DNA from: Myxococcales bacterium
GTDB taxonomy: Bacteria; Myxococcota; Polyangia; Fen-1088
NCBI GenBank assembly: GCA_003157315.1
Contig: PMJE01000419.1
Span: forward strand, 7,325-12,664
Reading direction: 5' to 3'
Length of the DNA stretch: 5,340 nucleotides
This document shows positions 1 to 5,340 of this stretch, piece by piece; within the stretch, counting starts at the first letter, position 1, and every line of letters begins with the position of its first letter. The notes under the pieces are model-generated. The model did not search any database, had not been told where the DNA came from, and saw nothing but the letters and a program-made list of their open reading frames with translations. Made by a program: the position numbers and the translations under genes.

Positions 1-1781
1 AGCGCCAGCAGGTTGGTCTGATCCGCGATTTCCTCAATTAGCCGTACGATCTTGCTGACCTCCTGCGCACGCTCCCCGATGCCGCCGATCGACCGCTGCA
101 GCTTTTCACCGCCCAGCTTCACCGCACCCAGGGCAGTCTGCGAAACCTCGTTGGCCGAACGCGCCTGGGTGGTGACCTGGGTGATGCTGGTGGTCAGCTC
201 GGCCAGGTGCGTGCTCGCCTCTTGTGACGACGCCAGCAGAGTCTGTCCGTGGCTGGCCGTGCGCTCGAGGGTTTCGTGCATTTTGTGAAATGCTGTCGTG
301 GTCTCCTCCACGCTGGCGGAAAGCGCGGTGGCGGTCTGGGCGAGTTGCTGAATCTGCGACGCGATTTGCGCCATGCTGGAAGACGTCGCCTCGGTAGCCG
401 CCGACTGCGTCTCTGCCCCGCGCGCCAACTGGCTGCCCGAGGCGGAAATCTTCTCGGACGCGGCCGCGACGATGCGCGACGAGGCCAGGATGAACCGGAT
501 GGTGGCGCGCAAGTTGCTGGCCATCTGGCGCATGGACGCCTGCAACTGCCCGGCTTCGTCGCGGGACTCGCTGGGCGCAATCTCGATGGTGAAGTCCTGG
601 GCCGCCAGACGGTTGGCACAATCCACCGCCGCAGCCAAGGGCGTGGTGATGCTGCGAGCGATGACGGAAACCAGGAACCCCGCGAGCAACAAGGCCACGA
701 TGACGAAGGCAATCGTGCGAGCGCGCTGGCCCTCCAGGCGCACCACGCGTTCGCCGAGTTGGCCGTCCTGCCACGCCAAGGCCGCGTCGTAGGTGGAAAA
801 GAGCGCCTCAAGAGCCACCTTGGCGGTCTTCTTCATGGCCAAGGCAGCGTGCAGTGCAGGGGCCTCACCTGGCCCTGCGGTCTTGGCTTGCGCACTCAAC
901 TCGCGTGCAGCCACCGTGGCCTCGCGCAGGGCTTGCACATACCGGTGGGCGACCGGGCTCACCAGCACGTCGAGTGAGTCCCCTGCCCCGCTAGCCCGGC
1001 CATCCCCGACGGGCAGCGCGCGCAACTCCCGTTGCAGGTCGAGCAAGCCGGCTTCTAGGCTCTCCACCGTGCTGATGAGCTGCGCCCGCGCCTCGATGGC
1101 CGTGTCCTTGGCCCCGGCAATCTGCGCACCGAGCGCCACCAGGTCCGCCAACCGCCACGCCGCCTCGGGCAGCGTGCTGCGGGTCGCCTCGTTGACCAGT
1201 TCCGAATCGATGTCCGCGGCCGAGCCGGGATTGGTCCCGGTGGCCACTTGCCGGTAGGCCATGCGCAGTTGCTCGCGCATACCCCGATCAATCTCGTCTT
1301 GCCGTTGAGCTTCGCCGGGGGCTCGGGTCCAGGCGTTGCGCAGACCCGCCAGCACCGGACGCATGCGCCCCGCAATTTCCGGGCTCAGCCGGCCACAGCC
1401 GGATGCTTGCAGGCGATTGAGTTCTGCCAGAGCGCCTTCGATCTGCGCACTCGCGTTCGCCGCCAAGCTGGCCAGGCCAGCTTCGTCCTGACCCCGACCC
1501 AGACGCAGTGCCACCTGGTTCTCCAGGATCACGCGCAATCGACGGGAATGTTCATCCAGACACAGCTCGCTGGAAGTGAGCACGATGTCCTGGCTGGCGC
1601 GACTGACAAAGTCTTTGAGCAGAAAGAGCGCGGGAATCAGCAGCACCGCCACGATGCACAGGAGTTTTTGCCACAAGTGCATGTGTCGCAGCAGCGGGAC
1701 AGCTTGAAAACGACGAATCGCCTTTGCCGGCTTGCTGGTCCGGGCTGCGGGCGCAGGGGATGGGGATTTCTCGTCGCTCAT
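1..1781 (-). CDS. Methyl-accepting chemotaxis protein, 3' end outside window
   Basis: This is an inner-membrane chemoreceptor; 593 complete codons are visible and the frame is uninterrupted from the ATG at 1781 to the window edge. A basic cytoplasmic tail (1-39) precedes TM1 (about 40-55, LLCIVAVLLIPALFLL). A periplasmic sensor region of about 300 residues (56-356) is predicted to be almost entirely helical. TM2 is about 357-374 (IAFVIVALLLAGFLVSVI). HAMP is about 375-428, with T-T-P-L (379-382) and D-E-A-G (408-411). The signalling coiled coil runs from about 430 and is Ala/Ser/Gln-rich. S-A-S-V-E492-E493-T-T-T-A fits the methylation consensus. The visible part ends in E-I-A-D-Q-T-N-L-L-A, the strongly conserved run just before the hairpin tip, so the tip and return helix lie beyond position 1. 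The start is fixed by AAGGAG 9 nt upstream and by the overlap with the cheW stop. The receptor class is certain; the ligand cannot be told from the sequence. Confidence 0.95.
   Translation of the reverse strand, partial: MSDEKSPSPAPAARTSKPAKAIRRFQAVPLLRHMHLWQKLLCIVAVLLIPALFLLKDFVSRASQDIVLTSSELCLDEHSRRLRVILENQVALRLGRGQDEAGLASLAANASAQIEGALAELNRLQASGCGRLSPEIAGRMRPVLAGLRNAWTRAPGEAQRQDEIDRGMREQLRMAYRQVATGTNPGSAADIDSELVNEATRSTLPEAAWRLADLVALGAQIAGAKDTAIEARAQLISTVESLEAGLLDLQRELRALPVGDGRASGAGDSLDVLVSPVAHRYVQALREATVAARELSAQAKTAGPGEAPALHAALAMKKTAKVALEALFSTYDAALAWQDGQLGERVVRLEGQRARTIAFVIVALLLAGFLVSVIARSITTPLAAAVDCANRLAAQDFTIEIAPSESRDEAGQLQASMRQMASNLRATIRFILASSRIVAAASEKISASGSQLARGAETQSAATEATSSSMAQIASQIQQLAQTATALSASVEETTTAFHKMHETLERTASHGQTLLASSQEASTHLAELTTSITQVTTQARSANEVSQTALGAVKLGGEKLQRSIGGIGERAQEVSKIVRLIEEIADQTNLLA
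1778..1781 (-). other. ATGA stop/start overlap, cheW to receptor gene
   Basis: The receptor ATG (1781-1779) and the cheW TGA (1780-1778) share two bases. This is the classic arrangement for translational coupling between neighbouring genes of one operon. Confidence 0.9.
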
Positions 1782-2389
1782 GGGTCATCGCTCCTTGCGG
1801 CGAAGTCGCTCGTCTGCGGCGCGGTCGGGTTGAGCAAGAGGAGCTTGTCGAGGTCGAGGAGGGTGACCAGGCCCGTGCCCATCTGAGCAATGCCGGTGAC
1901 ATGGTCCGGGGTGGCGGACAGCGCCTCGGCCGGTGCGGGCTTGATTGTGCAGGTTGGGATCTTGGCGATGCGAGACGCGCTATCAACCAGCAGCCCAAAC
2001 AGGCGGCCATACGCCTCGACTACAATCACACGTGACTGCGGTGTCAGAGCAGCGACCGGCAGTCCCAGACGCGTGCGCAGCTCGACAATCGGCACCACCC
2101 TACCCCGCAGATTGAGCACGCCGCGCACATGCGGGGGCGCCTCGGGGATGCGCGTGATTTCACCGACGCGCACAATCTCGCGACTGCGCAGAATGGGAAC
2201 GCCATACTCCGCGCGCTGCAAGCAGAAAGTCAGGTAGGCTTGCACCTCCGTCGCGGGGGCCGGTGCCGGCGCGCTGGGGCGGGCGAGAATCGCATCGGCA
2301 AAAGTCAACAGGCTGTCGCCGGCCGGCCGGAATGTGGAAACCTCCGACGCAGAAGCGACGGGCGCGCCCGGGTGTTCATCAGATGACAT
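1778..2389 (-). CDS. cheW: Chemotaxis coupling protein CheW
   Basis: CheW is a soluble adaptor that links receptor tips to the CheA P5 domain in chemosensory arrays. The protein has 203 residues. The CheW domain covers about 49-192. Visible hallmarks are the first strand with Y-G-V-P-I (62-66), the R-I-P-E-A-P-P-H-V-R-G stretch (80-90), the N-L-R-G motif (93-96), V-V-P-I-V-E-L-R (98-105, with Glu where Asp is usual) and a second-lobe strand G-L-L-V-D. The first 48 residues are an Ala/Pro-rich, probably disordered extension, which makes it longer than the usual CheW of about 165 aa. The ATG at 2389 lies inside the end of cheA (11-bp overlap). Only a weak purine-rich GAGAG lies upstream, so translation is probably coupled to cheA. 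Its stop overlaps the receptor start in an ATGA. A CheW from a pili- or other non-flagellar array would look the same, so the array's output is not settled by this gene. Confidence 0.95.
   Translation of the reverse strand: MSSDEHPGAPVASASEVSTFRPAGDSLLTFADAILARPSAPAPAPATEVQAYLTFCLQRAEYGVPILRSREIVRVGEITRIPEAPPHVRGVLNLRGRVVPIVELRTRLGLPVAALTPQSRVIVVEAYGRLFGLLVDSASRIAKIPTCTIKPAPAEALSATPDHVTGIAQMGTGLVTLLDLDKLLLLNPTAPQTSDFAARSDDP
1791..1796 (-). promoter_or_regulatory. Shine-Dalgarno of the receptor gene
   Basis: AAGGAG on the minus strand lies 9 nt before the ATG at 1781, inside the last codons of cheW. It is the only strong, well-spaced ribosome site at a junction within the window, which fits a receptor made independently of, and perhaps in excess over, CheA and CheW. 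Confidence 0.8.
2379..2389 (-). other. 11-bp overlap of cheA end and cheW start
   Basis: The cheA TGA (2381-2379) lies downstream of the cheW ATG (2389-2387), so the genes overlap in different frames. No strong Shine-Dalgarno precedes the cheW ATG, so coupling to cheA translation is likely and would help keep kinase and adaptor in proportion. Confidence 0.85.
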
Positions 2390-4148
2390 GGCTGGTGCTC
2401 TCGTGGTGGTTTCCGCCCGACCGGGCGATGGGCGGGACTGTCACGGTCGGCCCCGAGGCCCGCCGCAACACCTCGCCGCAGTCCAGGATCGGCAACACGC
2501 GCCCGTGACCCAAGACAGTCAGGCCTGACAGCACCCGCGAACTGCTCAGGGTTTCGTCCAGCGGCCTCACCACGACCTCTTGCACGCCCGCCAAACGATC
2601 GACCAGCAGGGCGCAGCGCTTGGCAGCAGCTTCGACGATGACGCCGTAACGGCGCGTCCCCTCCTGCGCTGCACAGCCAAGCAGGCGTCCGCCGTCGATG
2701 GCGCGCAGAAAGTCACCGCGCCAGGGACAGAGCAGCACCTGGTTGATCTCGTACATCGACTCTTCTCGCACCTCGATGCTGTCGATCACGAAACTGGCCG
2801 GCACAGCATAAAGCTCGCTGCCCACGCCAAAGATCAGGGCCTTGACCAGGGCGGCGGTCACCGGCAAGTCGATGAGGAAGACCGTCCCCTGCCCGGCCAC
2901 GCTGCGCACGTCGATGCGGCCGCCCAGACTCTGGACCACGTTGGCCACTACCTCCAAGCCCACGCCCCGACCGGCCAAGGTGGAAACTTCTGCCGCAGTG
3001 GAAAAGCCGGGCTGAAAAATCAAACGCCGCAATTCATCCTCAGGCATCCCTTCCGGATGCAGCCCGAAGGCGCGCGCCTTGCCAGCGATCGCGGCCATGT
3101 CCAGGCCGCGGCCGTCGTCCGCCACCAGGATGCGCGCGCGTCCCTCCGCCAAACGCGCACCCAGCAGGATCTGGGCGCGTGCCGGCTTGCCCGCGGCAGC
3201 TCTTTGCTCCGCGCTTTCGATTCCATGTGCGACTGCGTTTCGCACCATGTGCACCAGGGGCTCGTGCAGGCGGCTGATGATGGCGCGATCGACCGCTGTC
3301 TCGCCGCCTTCGATGACCAGTTGGATGGCCTGCCCGCGCGCGTGCGCCAGGTCGCGCACATAGCGGACGTAGCGCCGAAACATGGTGGAGATGGGCGCCA
3401 GTCGCACGCGCAGCAGGTCGTGGCGCATTTCGGCTGTGGTGCGCCCCAGGGTGGCCAGCACCTGCTCCAGCAAGGCTGCGTCGCCGGGCTGGGTCTGCCC
3501 GCGCGCCAGTCGTCCGGCAAAGCGCACCAACTCGGCGTGACTGATAATGGCTTCAGCCGTCAGATCGAGCAGCCCGTCCACCTCGTGATCGGCGATGCGA
3601 ACCGCGGAGTCTTCTCCGCCATGGTGGGCGTCGGCGATCGGCGCAGCGGGCTTCTCCCCCTTCTCGCCCGCATCGCCAGGCTGATTCTCCGCGGCTAGCG
3701 CGCTTGGCCGGGCTCGCAGCAACGGTGCGCGTGCAACGGCGGCCTCCCCGGCGACTTCCCTCGCCTGTGCAACTCGCTCGATGAAAGCGGCCACCGGAAC
3801 TGGATCCGGCTCGCCCTGCAACGAGCCCTGGATGGAGCCAACTAGCAGATCGGTTCCATCCACCAGGATCTGCACCTGCCTGGGTTCCTGCCCTTCGGGG
3901 TGCTGACCGACGAGCAGACAGAAGTCCTCCAGCGCGTGAGCGAGCAACTCAATGGCTCCCAGCCCCATCATCGCCGCATTGCCCTTGATGGTGTGCAAGG
4001 CGCTCTTCATCGCGTGCCGCAAGTCCGCGTGATCCTCGCCACCCGCGTGCGCCTCTTCCAGCCGCAACACCAGCCCAGCCACCTCTCGCGCTAGTGGTCC
4101 CGTCTCCTCAACGAAGTCTTTGCGCAGAGATGCGAACAGCTCTTCCAT
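2379..4148 (-). CDS. cheA: Chemotaxis histidine kinase CheA (P1-P3-P4-P5, no P2)
   Basis: This cytoplasmic kinase autophosphorylates a His in its P1 domain under receptor/CheW control and passes the phosphate to response regulators. The protein has 589 residues. P1/Hpt is 1-110, with phospho-acceptor His52 in H-T-I-K-G-N. A Pro/Ala/Glu-rich linker runs about 111-180, with no recognisable P2. P3 dimerisation helices are 181-250 (AVRIADHEVDGLLDL). The P4 ATPase is 250-430: N box M-V-R-N304-A-V-A-H308-G-I-E, G1 box DDGRGLD (344-350), F box F-Q-P-G-F-S-T (378-384), G2 box GRGVGLEVV (393-401). P5, a CheW-like domain, is about 432-570. All catalytic boxes are intact. I chose the ATG at 4148 because Hpt helix 1 begins there; a longer reading to 4304 would add 52 residues unlike any Hpt and overlap the upstream gene by about 150 bp. 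The upstream stop is 4 nt away and no clear Shine-Dalgarno is seen, which suggests reinitiation. There is no fused receiver, unlike FrzE or ChpA. At about 590 aa it is somewhat shorter than E. coli CheA (654 aa), consistent with the missing P2. Confidence 0.96.
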   Translation of the reverse strand: MEELFASLRKDFVEETGPLAREVAGLVLRLEEAHAGGEDHADLRHAMKSALHTIKGNAAMMGLGAIELLAHALEDFCLLVGQHPEGQEPRQVQILVDGTDLLVGSIQGSLQGEPDPVPVAAFIERVAQAREVAGEAAVARAPLLRARPSALAAENQPGDAGEKGEKPAAPIADAHHGGEDSAVRIADHEVDGLLDLTAEAIISHAELVRFAGRLARGQTQPGDAALLEQVLATLGRTTAEMRHDLLRVRLAPISTMFRRYVRYVRDLAHARGQAIQLVIEGGETAVDRAIISRLHEPLVHMVRNAVAHGIESAEQRAAAGKPARAQILLGARLAEGRARILVADDGRGLDMAAIAGKARAFGLHPEGMPEDELRRLIFQPGFSTAAEVSTLAGRGVGLEVVANVVQSLGGRIDVRSVAGQGTVFLIDLPVTAALVKALIFGVGSELYAVPASFVIDSIEVREESMYEINQVLLCPWRGDFLRAIDGGRLLGCAAQEGTRRYGVIVEAAAKRCALLVDRLAGVQEVVVRPLDETLSSSRVLSGLTVLGHGRVLPILDCGEVLRRASGPTVTVPPIARSGGNHHESTSHVI

Positions 4149-4155
4149 GGAACTA
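4146..4155 (-). other. 4-nt junction between the receiver/GAF gene and cheA
   Basis: The TAG of the upstream gene (4155-4153) is followed by four bases and then the cheA ATG (4148-4146). There is no room for a promoter and no clear Shine-Dalgarno, so cheA is most likely translated by ribosomes finishing the upstream gene. Confidence 0.75.
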
Positions 4156-5340
4156 GCCCATGGTGTGCATCTTGATGGCGGGCCCGTCTGTCCCATGCGC
4201 GGAGCCCGAGCGCCGTAGGAATTCGTTCTCCAGCGCCAGCCCAAGCTGGAAAGCGGCCAGCTCAAATATCTCGATATCGCCCACCGGCCGATCGCGCGCG
4301 CCATTGTCGAGGTAGATTATGGCGATCACGCGATCGCTGCCCGGCACCGGCAAGACCGCAATCTCGCCCGACACGGGACGATCGACCGCGGCCCGGAAGG
4401 CCGGCGGCAACTCCGCGCTGTCGAAACTCATGCGGCGGGTGTGACTGTCGTTCAGACACTCGAAGAAGACGCCGCTCGGTCCGACTGGGAAGGCGAGATT
4501 CTGCGTCGCGCTCAGCAACTCCTCGCCCCTTGCAGTTTGCCCAAACCCACCCAGCGCCACCAGTTGATCGCGGTCAGGCACGAGCAGCACGCCGCGGTCA
4601 AGCGACTCGGCCACCACGTTGAGCAGATTGGCTGACACCGAGGTGGCGAGCAGGCCTGAGCGCAGGTCGACGATGATCCGGCGCAGGCGCGCCAGGCTGG
4701 CCCGCACACCCTCGGCAATGGCGTTTTCGTTGGAAAGGTACCTGCGCTGGCGCGCCACGCTGCGCACGCAAGCCACCACTGTCTCAGGCGACGCCGCGGT
4801 GATGGACAGCACACCCGCGCGGAAAAGGTCGCGCAAAGGCGCACGTCCCTCGAAGAGCACGACCACTGAGGCCCGTGGCCGCGCCCGGCAGAGTGCAGTG
4901 AGCGTTTCCGCCCCTTTCGACTGGTAACGGAGATCCACCACCACGATGGGCGGTGCCTCGCCCAGCAGCGACGCCCCGGCATCGCGCAAGCCCACCGCTG
5001 ACATGTGGTCGCCGGTTTCCGCCAGAAGCTGATTGATCCGCTGCAACAGTTCCACATTGGGCGAGACCAGTTGAAAGCGCGGGCGATCGGGCACTTCAAG
5101 CTTGGCGGTGATTGCGGTCTCGGAGACAGCGGACTCGGTGGATTCTCTGGGCGCGCCGTCGAGTAGCTTGCGTCCGCTCCTGGTCGTCACGTGCACGAAC
5201 TCCTCCACCGCCTCTGACCCTTCCGGCGCAACCTCGGTAGGGGCCGGCGGCTGGCAGGCCGCGCGGACGGACTCTTCCTCCATGGCCTGCAGGACCTCCA
5301 GAAGAACCTGCTGGGTGTCGAGGTCGACCTTGGGTGCGCC
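4153..5340 (-). CDS. Receiver-like / GAF-like signalling regulator, probably with an N-terminal PATAN (DUF4388) domain; 5' end outside window
   Basis: The frame is open from the window edge to a TAG at 4155-4153, giving 395 visible residues (numbered here from the codon at 5340). Residues 4-23 (pattern VDLDTQ..LLE) resemble the last helix of a PATAN/DUF4388 domain, so the gene probably starts upstream. Residues 24-85 form a Pro/Glu/Ser-rich linker. Residues 88-209 look like a receiver fold: a beta strand, then a VVVDLR strand ending in Asp136 (codon 4935-4933), then VVVLF and a 'RAG' turn. The acidic pair is replaced by Ser-Pro-Asn (93-95), the Thr/Ser after strand 4 by Phe163, and the KP Lys is absent. 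Residues 216-384 resemble the GAF-like tail of DUF4388 regulators, with LP..P..R..AIIYLDNG and a final amphipathic helix. No membrane segment is seen. It stands first in a cheA-cheW-mcp operon, which suggests a regulator or output partner of that CheA. The domain calls rest on pattern memory only; PATAN is the weakest. Confidence 0.7.
   Translation of the reverse strand, partial: GAPKVDLDTQQVLLEVLQAMEEESVRAACQPPAPTEVAPEGSEAVEEFVHVTTRSGRKLLDGAPRESTESAVSETAITAKLEVPDRPRFQLVSPNVELLQRINQLLAETGDHMSAVGLRDAGASLLGEAPPIVVVDLRYQSKGAETLTALCRARPRASVVVLFEGRAPLRDLFRAGVLSITAASPETVVACVRSVARQRRYLSNENAIAEGVRASLARLRRIIVDLRSGLLATSVSANLLNVVAESLDRGVLLVPDRDQLVALGGFGQTARGEELLSATQNLAFPVGPSGVFFECLNDSHTRRMSFDSAELPPAFRAAVDRPVSGEIAVLPVPGSDRVIAIIYLDNGARDRPVGDIEIFELAAFQLGLALENEFLRRSGSAHGTDGPAIKMHTMG
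5294..5299 (-). promoter_or_regulatory. Possible Shine-Dalgarno for an internal ATG at 5283
   Basis: GGAGGT on the minus strand sits 10 nt before an in-frame ATG (5283-5281) of the receiver/GAF gene. It could serve a start there, giving a 376-aa protein or a shorter second product. The same bases also encode Leu-Glu-Val in what looks like a PATAN C-terminal helix, so the match may be chance. Confidence 0.3.

Noticed and set aside
249..977. Plus-strand open frame of 242 codons opposite the receptor gene
   Set aside because: It is antisense to the HAMP and signalling region, whose reading is certain. The translation is Gly/Arg/His-rich and looks like nothing known.
1..1781. Possible frameshift in the receptor gene
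   Set aside because: I translated the whole stretch from 1781 to 1 codon by codon. There is no stop, and TM1, TM2, HAMP and the conserved QTNLLA run are all in one frame.
2580..3698. Long plus-strand open frame of 372 codons opposite cheA
   Set aside because: It lies wholly antisense to a CheA with every conserved box intact. The His/Gln/Ala/Arg-rich translation has no recognisable domain. It is an expected shadow in GC-rich DNA.
4149..4304. Longer cheA start at 4304 adding 52 residues
   Set aside because: The added residues (many Trp, Arg, Ser) do not look like Hpt and overlap the upstream gene by about 150 bp; a canonical Hpt start is at 4148.
3085..4340. Two GCGATCGC octamers (near 3086 and 4331), the HIP1 element of cyanobacteria
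   Set aside because: Two copies in GC-rich coding DNA are too few to suggest HIP1 enrichment, and both fall inside coding sequence. I did not use this to argue for a cyanobacterium.

Overview
This GC-rich window is coding almost from end to end on the minus strand. It carries part of one tightly packed chemosensory operon. Read in the direction of transcription (high to low coordinates) the order is: (1) the 3' part of a multidomain signalling protein with a receiver-like fold and a GAF-like domain (4153-5340, open at the window edge); (2) a CheA histidine kinase (2379-4148); (3) a CheW coupling protein (1778-2389); (4) a transmembrane methyl-accepting chemotaxis protein, cut by the left edge of the window just before its hairpin tip (1-1781). 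The junctions are a 4-nt gap, an 11-bp overlap and a 4-bp ATGA overlap, so translation is probably coupled along the whole unit. No gene-free stretch longer than a few bases is present. I see no promoter, terminator, RNA gene, mobile element or CRISPR array.

The three core genes together make a complete signalling complex: a membrane receptor, the CheW adaptor and the CheA kinase. CheA has its phospho-accepting His, the dimerisation helices, an ATPase domain with all the ATP-binding boxes, and a CheW-like regulatory domain. It lacks a recognisable P2 (CheY/CheB docking) domain and carries no fused receiver. The window contains no cheY, cheB or cheR. The only receiver-like module is in the first gene. 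It keeps the Asp at the end of strand 3 but has lost the acidic pair, the Thr/Ser and the Lys of a normal receiver. The last residues visible before this module look like the end of a PATAN (DUF4388) domain, which would make the protein a PATAN-receiver-GAF type regulator.

The organism is probably a GC-rich Gram-negative bacterium. Proteins that combine a DUF4388/PATAN domain with a receiver and a GAF-like tail are, from general knowledge, typical of Myxococcota, Desulfobacterota, Acidobacteriota and relatives rather than of enteric bacteria. This is an inference, and a proteobacterial host cannot be excluded from the window alone. The most interesting part is the 5' gene: a degenerate receiver plus sensor domain where one would expect the response regulator of the pathway.
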